Shown: piece by piece, positions 17,718-26,649 of the stretch
How positions within the stretch are numbered: the first letter of the stretch is position 1
Layout: each line of letters begins with the position of its first letter
Source of the DNA: an uncultured Muribaculaceae bacterium
GTDB taxonomy: Bacteria; Bacteroidota; Bacteroidia; Bacteroidales; Muribaculaceae
Assembly: GCA_910578075.1 (NCBI GenBank)
Contig: CAJTPK010000001.1
Span: forward strand, 175,867-239,866
Length of the DNA: 64,000 nt
Direction of reading: 5' to 3'
The notes under the pieces: model-generated
What the model was told of the DNA's origin: nothing
The model's database searches: none
What the model saw: only the letters and a program-made list of their open reading frames with translations
Translations under genes and position numbers: made by a program

Positions 17718-18295
17718 TAGAGCATAGTAAGTGCCTGCTTGATAGCCATTTCTGTTGTGAGATTCGGATTCGCAGAGAATAATTTCTTGAGCACCTTCTG
17801 GCTTTGTTGTGCCGTAAATCCGAGCATCACGAGAGCAGCCACGGAATCGTCATAAGATTCACTTGCCGGCATACTTGTAAGTAACGATTCTGACTCTACT
17901 TTTATTTTATCGCGGAGGTCCACTATGATGCGCTGAGCCGTTTTACCACCGATCCCTTTTACACCCTTGAGCAAAGAGTCATTACCCGAAGCAATCGCGC
18001 TTTCAAGCTGGGCGGTTGTAAGAGACGATAAAATAAGCCGGCCGGTATTCGGTCCCACACCACTGACACCTATCAGCAACCGGAACAGTTCCCGTGATCT
18101 CTTGCTAAGAAATCCATATAGAACATGAGCATCCTCACGGATCGCTTCATGAATAAAAAGTTTACAATCTTCCGCGCTGCTGATGTGAGGATAATCAACT
18201 AACGTAATGTTCACTTCATACCCTACACCATGGCATTCCACCACGGCATAAGTGGGCGTAACCTCTGCCAATGTTCCTTTCAAATAATCAATCAT
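17717..18295 (-). CDS. ruvA: Holliday junction branch migration protein RuvA
   Basis: A 192-residue protein of normal RuvA length. It has an N-terminal OB fold (MIDYLKGTLAEVTPTYAVVE), two helix-hairpin-helix units (LLIGVSGVGPNTGRLILSSL and LLKGVKGIGGKTAQRIIVDL), and a small C-terminal domain III (AVAALVMLGFTAQQSQKVL-like) that contacts RuvB. RuvA tetramers bind Holliday junctions and load RuvB in recombinational repair. It is the first gene of a probable ruvA-sprA-transporter operon on the minus strand, divergent from recR. ruvB is not nearby. Confidence 0.95.
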   Translation of the reverse strand: MIDYLKGTLAEVTPTYAVVECHGVGYEVNITLVDYPHISSAEDCKLFIHEAIREDAHVLYGFLSKRSRELFRLLIGVSGVGPNTGRLILSSLTTAQLESAIASGNDSLLKGVKGIGGKTAQRIIVDLRDKIKVESESLLTSMPASESYDDSVAALVMLGFTAQQSQKVLKKLFSANPNLTTEMAIKQALTML

Positions 18296-18319
18296 AATGT
18301 AAAATTACTAATTTTTTAG

Positions 18320-18327
18320 TATTTTTG
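18320..18327 (+). promoter_or_regulatory. possible -7 element for recR
   Basis: TATTTTTG matches TAnnTTTG 39 bases before the recR start. No TTTG is present at the expected -33 spacing, so support is moderate. Confidence 0.35.
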
Positions 18328-18365
18328 CATTTAGAAGTCTTATAAAAATAAACTTCATCTTATTC

Positions 18366-18992
18366 ATGGAACAAAGCTTTAACTCAAGATTGCTTGACAA
18401 TGCCGTTGCGGAATTGGCTAAACTCCCTGGTATCGGGAACAAAACCGCATTGCGCCTTGCCCTGCATCTTCTTCGACAGGATAAAGATTATGCCCTCAAT
18501 CTCGGACATTCTATCATTGAGATGAGGGAAAAGATCAGATATTGCGCAAGATGTCACAATATCAGTGAGAATGATATCTGTCCTATATGCAGTAACCCTA
18601 AACGCGACAGTTCAGTTGTATGTGTGGTTGAGAATGTAAAGGATGTGATAACAGTGGAGGCTACACGCGAACACAAAGGATTATATCATGTTCTGGGGGG
18701 GCTTATCTCTCCTCTTGATGGCATCAGCCCGTCTGACCTTGAGATCGATAGTCTTGTTGACAGAGTGGAAAAAGAGAATATTACAGAAGTTATCCTTGCC
18801 CTTAGTCCTACTATGGAGGGAGACACCACAAATTTCTATATTTATCGCAAACTCGCCCATCTCCCGGTTAAAGTCACAATGCTTGCAAGAGGTCTAAGCA
18901 TAGGTAATGAACTTGAATATGCTGACGAGCTCACACTTGGCAGATCAATTCAGAACCGATTGCTTTTTTCCGATACATTTCACGATAGATAA
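18366..18992 (+). CDS. recR: recombination mediator protein RecR
   Basis: A 208-residue protein of normal RecR size. It carries a helix-hairpin-helix (LAKLPGIGNKTALRLALHLL), a four-cysteine zinc finger (CARCHNISENDICPIC, about residues 59-74), and a Toprim domain starting at VCVVENVKDVITVEATREH with the acidic stretch ALSPTMEGDTTNFYI. RecR works with RecO (and RecF) to load RecA on gapped DNA. It is divergent from ruvA and is followed 27 bases later by the GNAT gene, probably in one transcript. Confidence 0.95.
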   Translation: MEQSFNSRLLDNAVAELAKLPGIGNKTALRLALHLLRQDKDYALNLGHSIIEMREKIRYCARCHNISENDICPICSNPKRDSSVVCVVENVKDVITVEATREHKGLYHVLGGLISPLDGISPSDLEIDSLVDRVEKENITEVILALSPTMEGDTTNFYIYRKLAHLPVKVTMLARGLSIGNELEYADELTLGRSIQNRLLFSDTFHDR

Positions 18993-19019
18993 AAGTCCAA
19001 TTAATCTAAGCACTTTGAC

Positions 19020-19544
19020 ATGATTCTTGAAAACGATTATATAAAGCTGAGACCTGTTGAACCTGAAGATGCATCTGTCATGTGGCTTGCGGAGAAAGAC
19101 TCAACGCAATGGATTCAAAATGGCATGTGTGCTCCTTTGTCAAGACATAATATTGAGGAATATGCGTTGACATATGACGCAGATCCATTCCGAGCCGGAC
19201 AACTACGGTTAATTATTGAAGATAAGAACAATTTATCTGTTGTTGGCATTGTAGATTTGTATGAGATTTCCTCGATTCACAGAAACGCATTTGTTGGGAT
19301 TTATATATTTCCTGAAAAAAGAGAGTCAGGATATGCCTCTCTGTCGCTTAACCTTCTGGAGGATTATGCCTTAAGATTATTGAATCTAAGACACCTTGGA
19401 GCGAGAATCATGGCTGACAACGTCTGCAGTTCCGCATTATTCGAGAAATGTGGATACATCCTGAGAGGCAATATCCCTGAATGGTTCATGATAGGAAATG
19501 CATCGCAATCGATGTTATTATATTCAAAAATATTGGGAGCTTAA
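19020..19544 (+). CDS. GNAT-family N-acetyltransferase (RimJ/RimL/SpeG-like)
   Basis: A 174-residue GNAT enzyme. The N-terminal IKLRPVEPEDASVMWLAEKD is the usual first strand and helix of RimJ/RimL-like acetyltransferases. The central strands VGIVDLYEIS and AFVGIYIFPEKRESGYASLS give the acetyl-CoA binding region, where the standard Q/RxxGxG loop is present only as KRESGYAS. The C-terminal part NLRHLGARIMADNVCSSALFEKCGY is the typical end. The acceptor (a protein N terminus, an amine or an antibiotic) cannot be told. It sits 27 bases behind recR. Confidence 0.8.
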   Translation: MILENDYIKLRPVEPEDASVMWLAEKDSTQWIQNGMCAPLSRHNIEEYALTYDADPFRAGQLRLIIEDKNNLSVVGIVDLYEISSIHRNAFVGIYIFPEKRESGYASLSLNLLEDYALRLLNLRHLGARIMADNVCSSALFEKCGYILRGNIPEWFMIGNASQSMLLYSKILGA

Positions 19545-19698
19545 ATAATTTTACTGATTTTTTTATTAATTTCGCATCCGCGATTGTTATTAATATAAGA
19601 TAGGTCATAAACTCTCTTCATTTTTCATACTTCCCTATCTTGGCATGTTATTTGATATGCTTTAATAACAACAACAATTCAACATTCAAGTAAAATAA

Positions 19699-20058
19699 AT
19701 GCAAAACAACCAAGATATTTCCAAACTTCTCATTGAAGCAATCCAGGATAAGAAAGGATCCGGCATAAAATTAGTAAATCTCGAGAAAATCGAAAGTGCA
19801 CCGGTATCAAAATTTATCATTTGTCAGGGACGAAGCACATCCCAGGTATCAGCAATTGCCGACGGTATCCGGGAAGACCTTCAAAAATCCACAAGAATAA
19901 AGCCGTATAATTATGACGGTTACCGAAACTCCCAATGGATTGTTCTTGACTACGGCAATATATTGGTTCACGTTTTTCTTCCCGAATACCGTGAATTCTA
20001 TAACCTCGAAGAGTTATGGAGCGATGCCGTGATAACAGATATTCCCGACATCGAATGA
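19699..20058 (+). CDS. rsfS: ribosome silencing factor RsfS
   Basis: A 119-residue RsfS/Iojap protein of normal length. Family marks are LLIEAIQDKKGSGIKLVNLE, KFIICQGRSTSQVSAIADGI, the DGY before the core strand, and WIVLDYGNILVHVFLPEYRE with the following YNLEELWSDA. RsfS binds uL14 on the large ribosomal subunit and blocks subunit joining in starvation. It precedes ftsH by 41 bases, a pairing common in Bacteroidetes. The 154-base gap upstream holds no gene and only A/T-rich sequence. Confidence 0.95.
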   Translation: MQNNQDISKLLIEAIQDKKGSGIKLVNLEKIESAPVSKFIICQGRSTSQVSAIADGIREDLQKSTRIKPYNYDGYRNSQWIVLDYGNILVHVFLPEYREFYNLEELWSDAVITDIPDIE

Positions 20059-20099
20059 CAAATTAATATTTTAAGACACCGTCTCATAAACACATAAAA

Positions 20100-22196
20100 A
20101 TGAATATGTTTCAACCCAATAAAAGTCCAAGGCCAAACAACCGCAATAAGCGGCCACTTTTCAACATGTACTGGATGTATGCACTTATTATCCTATGCGT
20201 GCTCGGCCTCTATTATTTTCAAGACAACGCTCAGACCAAGGAAGTGGATTGGACTGATTTCGAGAAAACCGCACTCGCAGGCGATGTTGATAAGATATAT
20301 GTATTCGCAGAGAATGGCATAGCTGAGGGCGTGCTGACTCAACAGGGTGCCAAAAGACTAAAATTCAATACAGAGAAATCTATCGGAGGGGATATGAAAA
20401 TCAAAACCACTATTCCATCCTCTGATAAGATACAGGAGAAGATCGATTCCTGGAACACCACTTTGCAAAAAGAAGGAAAACCTGCAATTAAGGTTAACTA
20501 TGAGAAAGGCAACGACCTGATGAAATTCTTCTGGTATTTCGGGCCTCTGATTCTCATTGTAGTCTTTATGTTCTACATGTCAAAGCGCATGAGCGGAGGC
20601 CCCGGAGGCGGTGGTATCTTCAATGTAGGCAAATCCAAAGCGATTGTATTCGACAAGAATAACGGCACAAATGTCACTTTCAAAGACGTCGCAGGTCTGG
20701 CAGAAGCAAAAGTAGAGATTGAAGAAATTGTGGAATTCCTTAAAAATCCTCAGAGATATACTGAATTAGGTGCAAAAATCCCAAGAGGAGCCCTTCTTGT
20801 AGGCCCTCCCGGAACAGGTAAGACCCTGCTTGCAAAGGCCGTGGCAGGAGAGGCAAACGTGCCTTTCCTATCTATGTCGGGATCTGATTTCGTGGAAATG
20901 TTCGTGGGTGTTGGTGCAGCCAGAGTGCGCGACCTTTTCAAACAAGCCAAGGAGAAAGCTCCATGTATCGTTTTCATCGATGAGATCGATGCTGTTGGAC
21001 GCGCCCGTGGCAAGAACCCGAATATGGGCTCCAATGATGAACGAGAGAACACACTCAACCAGATGCTCACGGAGATGGATGGTTTCCAATCGAATAATGG
21101 TGTGATTTGCCTCGCTGCGACAAACCGTGCCGACATGCTCGATAAAGCCCTACTCCGTCCGGGTCGATTTGACCGTCAGATTTATGTGGATCTCCCTGAA
21201 CTTTCCGATAGAGTTGAGATCTTCAATGTGCACCTGCGCAATATTAAGGTCAACAGCCGTCTGGATGTTGAGCAGCTCGCCCGCCAGACACAAGGATTTT
21301 CCGGTGCTGATATTGCCAACGTTTGCAATGAGGCTGCACTTATCGCGGCACGAAATAACAAACAGGCTGTAGATTGGAACGACTTCATGGCTGCCATCGA
21401 CCGTATTGTGGGTGGACTTGAAAAGAAGTCAAGAATCATTACCGATGAGGAGAAGTATTCAATAGCTACCCATGAAGCCGGACATGCCACTATCACATGG
21501 ATGATCCAATATGGCAATCCGCTTGTCAAAGTCACCATTGTGCCTCGTGGTCGTGCTCTTGGAGCTGCCTGGTATGCGCCGGAGGAACGACAGATTATTC
21601 CGACACAGGCTTTACTTGATACAATGTGCGGTCTTTTAGGTGGACGTGCGGCAGAAGAGGTATTTACCGGTCAGATCGGTACCGGTGCCAGCGATGACCT
21701 TGAAAAATGCACAAAAATAGCCCGCTCTTTGGTGCTTGTATATGGCATGAGCGACAAACTTCCCAATCTTAACTACAATGACTCAACCGGACAGGATATG
21801 GGATTCACTAAGCCATATAGCGACGATACCGCCAAAGTGATCGATGCTGAGGTGATGCGCATTGTCAATGAGCAATACGAACGTGCAAAAGAGATTCTGC
21901 GTAAATATGCGGCACAACACAACCGCATCCGCGATCTGCTCATCGAAAAAGAGGTCATCTATCATGATGATGTAGAGAAAATCCTTGGCAAACGTCAGTG
22001 GAAATCCCGCACAGATGAGATCATCGAGATTAACAAAAAAGAGGAGATGGCAAAAGAAGCGGGTAAAGCTCTTCCATCTGGTAATGAACCCGCCATTGCT
22101 GATGATAAAAAGAAAAATGCAGGTAAGGAACGACCGTCGCTTGATTTCGATGACAATTTCGATGATCCGGGCACTCCCCCTCCTTTCAATAAGTAA
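20100..22196 (+). CDS. ftsH: ATP-dependent zinc metalloprotease FtsH
   Basis: A 698-residue membrane AAA protease that degrades unassembled membrane proteins and short-lived regulators. Two membrane segments (about residues 23-40 and 143-161) flank a periplasmic domain. A glycine-rich linker is followed by the AAA domain with Walker A GPPGTGKT (residues 235-242), Walker B IVFIDEIDA and the second region of homology (ATNRADMLDKALLRPGRFDR). The protease domain carries the zinc motif HEAGH at residues 458-462. The C-terminal 40 residues are acidic and low in complexity. An alternative ATG lies two codons in. A clear terminator follows at 22232-22275. Confidence 0.97.
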   Translation: MNMFQPNKSPRPNNRNKRPLFNMYWMYALIILCVLGLYYFQDNAQTKEVDWTDFEKTALAGDVDKIYVFAENGIAEGVLTQQGAKRLKFNTEKSIGGDMKIKTTIPSSDKIQEKIDSWNTTLQKEGKPAIKVNYEKGNDLMKFFWYFGPLILIVVFMFYMSKRMSGGPGGGGIFNVGKSKAIVFDKNNGTNVTFKDVAGLAEAKVEIEEIVEFLKNPQRYTELGAKIPRGALLVGPPGTGKTLLAKAVAGEANVPFLSMSGSDFVEMFVGVGAARVRDLFKQAKEKAPCIVFIDEIDAVGRARGKNPNMGSNDERENTLNQMLTEMDGFQSNNGVICLAATNRADMLDKALLRPGRFDRQIYVDLPELSDRVEIFNVHLRNIKVNSRLDVEQLARQTQGFSGADIANVCNEAALIAARNNKQAVDWNDFMAAIDRIVGGLEKKSRIITDEEKYSIATHEAGHATITWMIQYGNPLVKVTIVPRGRALGAAWYAPEERQIIPTQALLDTMCGLLGGRAAEEVFTGQIGTGASDDLEKCTKIARSLVLVYGMSDKLPNLNYNDSTGQDMGFTKPYSDDTAKVIDAEVMRIVNEQYERAKEILRKYAAQHNRIRDLLIEKEVIYHDDVEKILGKRQWKSRTDEIIEINKKEEMAKEAGKALPSGNEPAIADDKKKNAGKERPSLDFDDNFDDPGTPPPFNK

Positions 22197-22231
22197 TTGA
22201 GGATATTTAGCATATTAAAATTCGCATATTA

Positions 22232-22275
22232 AAATTGGAGACTGATTTCATTTTGATTTCAGTCTCCAATTTTTT
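22232..22275 (+). terminator. Rho-independent terminator of ftsH
   Basis: Arms AAATTGGAGACTGA and TCAGTCTCCAATTT pair perfectly, and a T run continues to 22275. It lies 36 bases after the ftsH stop. Confidence 0.85.
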
Positions 22276-22285
22276 AACAAATAAT

Positions 22286-22316
22286 TTTGAATAATCAGTA
22301 TTTTATTTTAACTTTG
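22286..22316 (+). promoter_or_regulatory. consensus promoter for the 22456 gene
   Basis: TTTG (22286-22289), 19 bases, TAACTTTG (22309-22316). This is a full match to the Bacteroidetes promoter. The 5' leader would be about 130 bases and contains a weak hairpin with ends ATTCC (22384-) and GGAAT (-22414). Confidence 0.7.
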
Positions 22317-22455
22317 TCACACAATGCAACAATCATGACCCCAAAGCCGGGTTATATGCAACAATTAATTTTAGAATCCACAATAATTCCTTGACATGAC
22401 TTTGTCGTGGAATGGAGTTATTTCAAACTAAACTTTTAACTAAAATCCAACATTC

Positions 22456-23316
22456 ATGAAAAAAATTTTACTATCTGCAGCTTTGGCTGCTTTCATGTTC
22501 AATGCATCAGCAGAAGAAACCGTATTCTTCGAAAGCAACTTCTCGGAAATTTTTGAACCGTTTAAAGATTTTGTAGGAACCGGCAGCAATGCAGGGAAAT
22601 CGCTTGATGCCGTAGGTGATAATGATCCGGGAGCCTATCTTCCCAAAATGACGACCCCCAAAGCCACAATAAACGGTGTGGCAAACATGACACCGGCAAA
22701 GGTCATGACAGAGCTTGGCTGGGATCTAATCGGTCCAAAGAATGATGCGGACGGTTACATCAATTTCCAGAAGTTCTATCTTAAAATGGGAACAACAACT
22801 AAACAGGGAAGCGTTACACTTCCCAAAATTCCGGAACTTGGAGAAGGAACAGAGAATGTCTGGATTTCATATGACTGGTGCCCATGGAAACAAGGGGAGA
22901 CTTCCAAGACCGATCCCGGCAAATTCGATGATGCTCAAGTAGTGATAATTGTAAAAAATGGAGATAGCGAGGTTCAATTCCCATAGCCGGGATTATCTAT
23001 TCCCACCGGCTCGGATCTGAAATGGCACAAAGTCAATGTCGAGCTCAAAGGTGTTAAACTTGATAAGGAGAGTCGTATCACTATCCGCAATATAGATCAG
23101 CAATTCGGAGAGAACGGCACAACCAATGGTTGGTACAGATATTTCCTCAATAATATCAAAGTATATAAAGAAAACTCATCCTCTGTGAATGAAATAGAGG
23201 TGAATAATAACATCGAATCCCAATATTTCAACCTGCAGGGTGTAAAAATTTCAAATCCAGAAAAAGGAATATATATTCGCGTAACAGGTAATAAGGCAGA
23301 AAAGATTGTTCTTTAA
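22456..23316 (+). pseudogene. exported protein interrupted by an in-frame amber codon
   Basis: The first part is 176 codons with a signal peptide (LSAALAAFMFNASAEE) and a beta-rich domain, ending in TAG at 22984-22986. The same frame then stays open for 109 further codons to a TAA at 23314-23316. That part reads as normal protein: LKWHKVNVELKGVKLDKES, then a C-terminal tail with YFNLQGVKISNPEKGIYIR that resembles the sorting tails of secreted Bacteroidales proteins. The natural protein is thus about 286 residues. The TAG may be a nonsense mutation, a sequencing error, or less likely a read-through site. Intact genes nearby, such as uvrB and the YgiQ gene, stop normally at TAG, so amber is not reassigned. 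Function unknown; the domain may be a jelly-roll type. Confidence 0.65.
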
Positions 23317-23430
23317 GTGGTTTATAAAGATTGTTTTAATGGTCTCATAGAGGTTACTTGCCATCGTATTAATCATTAATCAACAATAAATTGAGGACAT
23401 CGTCCTCCAATGAGTAAGTAATTGAAGTTG

Positions 23431-23466
23431 GCACCCCTGCGTCATCCGACACAGGGGTGCTTTTTT
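23431..23466 (+). terminator. Rho-independent terminator
   Basis: GCACCCCTG (23431-23439) and CAGGGGTGC (23452-23460) pair perfectly and are followed by six T. It ends the 22456-23316 transcript. Confidence 0.85.
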
Positions 23467-23583
23467 AAATAGATTTGGAAATGTCATGTAATTATACTAA
23501 TTTTAAACACTTTTAACATGATGGATTTAAACATAAACCGTTTGAGTTTGTCTAAGAGTCAAAACAATTAGAGATAAGAAGCT

Positions 23584-24696
23584 ATGAAGAAATTAATGTA
23601 CTGCCTGACTATCATGGCGCTTTGCGCCCCTGTTGCCTCATTTGCACAGGAATATGATGACATATATTACAACCCTAAGAAAGATAAGACAGCTTCTTCA
23701 TCTTCAAAAAAGAAGAAACAGTCTTATTACATAAAAGACTTCAGCAATGTCGATGTCGATGAATACAATCGTCGTGGTCAATATTACTCAAGTCCTATTG
23801 ACACAATCGGCTCCCGTGCCGAAAATGATGAGGATTTCGTATATACCCAGCAAATCCAGAAGTTCTATAACCCGACAATAGTTGTAGACAATTCCGACCT
23901 GCTTCAGGACGTTTTGCTCAACAGCTATGGTAATGTAGAGATTGTATTCGATAACGGTCTACCCTCTTTTGCACCCTACTACGGTTATTCCTGGCCTTAT
24001 TACGCCGGATATTACAGATGGAATGATCCTTGGTACTGGAATTGGGGACCCGCCTGGGGTCCATCATGGACATGGGGACCGTCCTGGGCATGGGGACCAT
24101 CATGGGGTTGGAACTGGGGGCCTTCATGGACATGGGGACCATCATGGGGCTGGGGACCGTCTTGGGGTTGGGGCGGACGCCCGCACTATGCAGATTATCG
24201 TCCCGGTGGAAGACTACCTAATCGTCCCGGTGGGAATTGGGCTTCCAACACACGACCTGGCGGAAACAGAGGTCATGCCACTACCGGCCGCCCCGGTGGA
24301 AACAGAGTTCCCTCATATGGGCATACCAACAACGGCTCATTTGGAGGTAGCGCCACCAACCATCACCGCACATATCGCGGCACAACAACTGGTGGTAACC
24401 GCGTAAATTCTGCAACGCAAAATCACAATAACAACCGCAACGGCTATACTGTAAACGGTAACGGTCATCGCACTTATAACAATTCCGGTTCAAATTCAAA
24501 TTCGAATTCAAACCATCGCAACAGCTACAATTCGAATTCAAACTCAAACCGAAATAGCTACAACTCTAACCGCAACAGTTATAACAGCAACCGCAATAGC
24601 GGCGGAAGTTTCAGCACCGGTCGCGGCTCAGGTGGTTTCGGTGGAGGACACCGTAGCAGCGGCGGAGGTGGCGGAAGTCGCGGACGCCACAGATAA
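23584..24696 (+). CDS. exported low-complexity protein with Trp-rich hexapeptide repeats
   Basis: A 370-residue protein of unknown function. A signal peptide (LTIMALCAPVASFAQ) is followed by an acidic/lysine region containing SSSSKKKKQSYY and a conserved-looking stretch to about residue 145. Then come about six copies of GPSW(T/A/G)W at residues 155-197, an RPGG-rich stretch, a long Asn/Ser/Arg-rich run (residues about 280-340), and a Gly-rich tail ending SSGGGGGSRGRHR. The last three quarters look disordered or fibrous. It should be periplasmic or on the surface. The spacing to its neighbours and its own terminator suggest a monocistronic gene. I know no characterised relative. Confidence 0.7.
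   Translation: MKKLMYCLTIMALCAPVASFAQEYDDIYYNPKKDKTASSSSKKKKQSYYIKDFSNVDVDEYNRRGQYYSSPIDTIGSRAENDEDFVYTQQIQKFYNPTIVVDNSDLLQDVLLNSYGNVEIVFDNGLPSFAPYYGYSWPYYAGYYRWNDPWYWNWGPAWGPSWTWGPSWAWGPSWGWNWGPSWTWGPSWGWGPSWGWGGRPHYADYRPGGRLPNRPGGNWASNTRPGGNRGHATTGRPGGNRVPSYGHTNNGSFGGSATNHHRTYRGTTTGGNRVNSATQNHNNNRNGYTVNGNGHRTYNNSGSNSNSNSNHRNSYNSNSNSNRNSYNSNRNSYNSNRNSGGSFSTGRGSGGFGGGHRSSGGGGGSRGRHR
24046..24174 (+). repeat. 18-bp in-frame repeat coding GPSWxW
   Basis: About six units of the type GGACCATCATGGGGCTGG occur in tandem, with one six-base insertion (AACTGG) after the third. Copies differ at third positions and at one variable residue (Thr, Ala or Gly). Unit number could vary between strains by slippage. 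Confidence 0.75.
24484..24600 (+). repeat. Asn/Ser/Arg-coding simple repeats
   Basis: Short units such as TCAAATTCAAATTCGAATTC and CGCAACAGTTATAACAGCAA repeat in frame and code NSNSN and NRNSYNS. This is slippage-prone sequence within the 23584 gene. Confidence 0.6.
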
Positions 24697-24705
24697 TCAC
24701 TAAGT

Positions 24706-24740
24706 TTGCAGCGACAAATTTTATTTGTCGCTGCAATCCT
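24706..24740 (+). terminator. Rho-independent terminator
   Basis: TTGCAGCGACAAA (24706-24718) and TTTGTCGCTGCAA (24724-24736) form a 13-base-pair stem with a five-base loop. A moderately T-rich tail follows. It lies 10 bases after the stop of the 23584 gene. Confidence 0.8.
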
Positions 24741-24789
24741 TTTATTAATTAATGCGTTATATCTATAAGAAACTAAAAACTCATCGTTT

Positions 24790-26460
24790 ATGAGAAAGCT
24801 ATACCTTGTCTTATCCATCAGCTGTATGTCGGCAGGAGCATTCGCACAAAGCGCGATCGATGCCTACCGATTCTCACAGCCCGACCTCAGAGGAACAGCC
24901 CGATTTATGGGTATGGGTGGTGCATTCGGTGCACTCGGAGGTGATTTATCAACATTATCACAAAATCCGGCTGGTATTGGAGTATACCGCAGCAATGAAT
25001 TGGGATTCACGCTCGATCTTGATATCCAGAATTCCAATTCTGACGCGATGGGATTTAAAACATCCGACAGCCAGACCAAATTCTATCTCGACAACATAGG
25101 TGGTGTGGCAACGCTCAGACTTGGAAGCAGCGCAATGCCAAATCTCAATTTCGGTTTCACATATAATAAGGCTGTTTCATTCAATAGAAGATATCGAGGG
25201 AATATACCACAGCTGCAGACCTCCATGTCTAATTATATAGCAGGAATCGCAAACAATGAGGAACTGACAGTAGCAGATGTCCAGACAACAGAAACCTACG
25301 ATCCCTATAACCCGACGGACGGAGGAATTCAGGCACCTTGGCTTGCAATTCTCGGATACGATTCATATCTCATCAATCCGAACGGAGATCCGGATAATCC
25401 ACAATGGACCGGTCAATTTGGACAAGGAACAACAGGTTCTGCCAATTTTGATGTCTCAGAGAAAGGAAGCGTTGATGAATATAACATAGCGATCGGAGGT
25501 AATATTGCCAATGTTGTGTATTGGGGTATGAATTTTGATATAGTCAATTTTGATTACCGTCTTGATGCAGGCTATGGAGAAAACCTTACCGGTGCTTATG
25601 TTTATAATCCGACCGGAAATATTGTGCAACGGTCTGATTCCAGATGGAACATGCGCAATCTTTATCGCGCGAACGGAACCGGATTCAACTACCAGCTTGG
25701 ATTAATTGTAAAACCAATACAGGAACTCCGTTTTGGACTCGCGTTCCACACCCCTACATGGTACAATCTCACTGAGACTTATTCAGCCGGAACAAACATG
25801 AACTACTATGGCGAGAACATTTCGGCTGCAACAAATGATGGTTACCCCGGAAGTCAGGACTACAATTTCAATTCACCGTGGAAGGTTATTGCAAGTGTGG
25901 CAGGTGTGATAGGAAACAAATTCATTATTTCCGCCGACTATGAATGGAATGGTTATAAAACCATGAAATTTAAGGAACCTACCAACTATTTCGACCAGGG
26001 TGGTTATTGGGATGATCCGTGGGATTATTATTCGGCAACTCCAATGGCGATTAACAATGACCCCTATCAATATGAGAATCAAGATATAAAGGATGTGTAT
26101 CGACATACAGACACATTCCGTGTCGGTGCTGAATACCGTGTGACACCAAGCTTCAGCGTACGCGCAGGTTACAGCCACGTATCTTCTCCTGTTGAATCGA
26201 AAGCGAAAGACGGCCAGATGACAATATACACTGCCGGAACAATGCCAAACTACAGGTTTGATAACGACACAAACTACATCACTTGTGGATTAGGCTACAG
26301 ACATAAAGGTTTCTATATTGACCTTGCTTATGTTTACAAACATATGAGTTCTGAATATCACGCATTCACAAATGATCCTGGAAGTCAGTACGCAAGCCCT
26401 TCAGCTAAACTCAGCTTCTCAAATTCACGTATCGTGCTATCAACAGGATTCAAATTCTGA
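24790..26460 (+). CDS. OmpP1/FadL-like outer membrane barrel protein
   Basis: A 556-residue exported protein. After the signal peptide (ending GAFAQ) the N terminus carries the family mark SQPDLRGTARFMGMGGAFGA, then LGGDLSTLSQNPAGIGVYRS. This Gly-rich, Asn-Pro-Ala-Gly start is typical of OmpP1/FadL/TodX-type transporters for hydrophobic molecules and of the Bacteroidetes proteins often named hemin receptor. Strands continue to the end (SNSRIVLSTGFKF, terminal Phe). The substrate is not deducible. It stands alone between two terminators. Confidence 0.8.
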   Translation: MRKLYLVLSISCMSAGAFAQSAIDAYRFSQPDLRGTARFMGMGGAFGALGGDLSTLSQNPAGIGVYRSNELGFTLDLDIQNSNSDAMGFKTSDSQTKFYLDNIGGVATLRLGSSAMPNLNFGFTYNKAVSFNRRYRGNIPQLQTSMSNYIAGIANNEELTVADVQTTETYDPYNPTDGGIQAPWLAILGYDSYLINPNGDPDNPQWTGQFGQGTTGSANFDVSEKGSVDEYNIAIGGNIANVVYWGMNFDIVNFDYRLDAGYGENLTGAYVYNPTGNIVQRSDSRWNMRNLYRANGTGFNYQLGLIVKPIQELRFGLAFHTPTWYNLTETYSAGTNMNYYGENISAATNDGYPGSQDYNFNSPWKVIASVAGVIGNKFIISADYEWNGYKTMKFKEPTNYFDQGGYWDDPWDYYSATPMAINNDPYQYENQDIKDVYRHTDTFRVGAEYRVTPSFSVRAGYSHVSSPVESKAKDGQMTIYTAGTMPNYRFDNDTNYITCGLGYRHKGFYIDLAYVYKHMSSEYHAFTNDPGSQYASPSAKLSFSNSRIVLSTGFKF

Positions 26461-26490
26461 TTATTTACAAATCTCTATAATTAACAAATA

Positions 26491-26520
26491 AGAGGCTGTT
26501 CATGACAGCCTCTTTTTATT
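26491..26520 (+). terminator. Rho-independent terminator
   Basis: AGAGGCTGT (26491-26499), loop TCATG, ACAGCCTCT (26505-26513), then a T-rich tract. It separates the FadL-like gene from the fimbrillin/peptidase operon. Confidence 0.85.
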
Positions 26521-26585
26521 TTATTGCAATATTTTTTAGTATTTGCAGCATGCTCTTTGTTTGAACTGATTTGAACTGCTGAATA

Positions 26586-26617
26586 TTTGCGGGATCATCA
26601 GAGGTGTTATATATTTG
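26586..26617 (+). promoter_or_regulatory. consensus promoter of the fimbrillin/peptidase/kinase operon
   Basis: TTTG (26586-26589), 20 bases, TATATTTG (26610-26617). It is the only full match in front of the eight-gene run from 26650 to 37374. The leader is short, about 25 bases. Confidence 0.65.
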
Positions 26618-26649
26618 CTCAAAATTAACCTTCAACCATCAGATGCATT

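Noticed and set aside
22384..22414. Riboswitch in the leader of the 22456 gene
   Set aside because: Only a short weak hairpin is present and no known aptamer core could be recognised.
22984..22986. Amber codon as reassigned amino-acid codon (pyrrolysine-like)
   Set aside because: uvrB and the YgiQ-type gene in this window end in TAG as ordinary stops, and no pyrrolysine machinery is visible.
24046..24174. CRISPR-like tandem repeat
   Set aside because: The units are contiguous 18-mers in frame within a coding region, without spacers.
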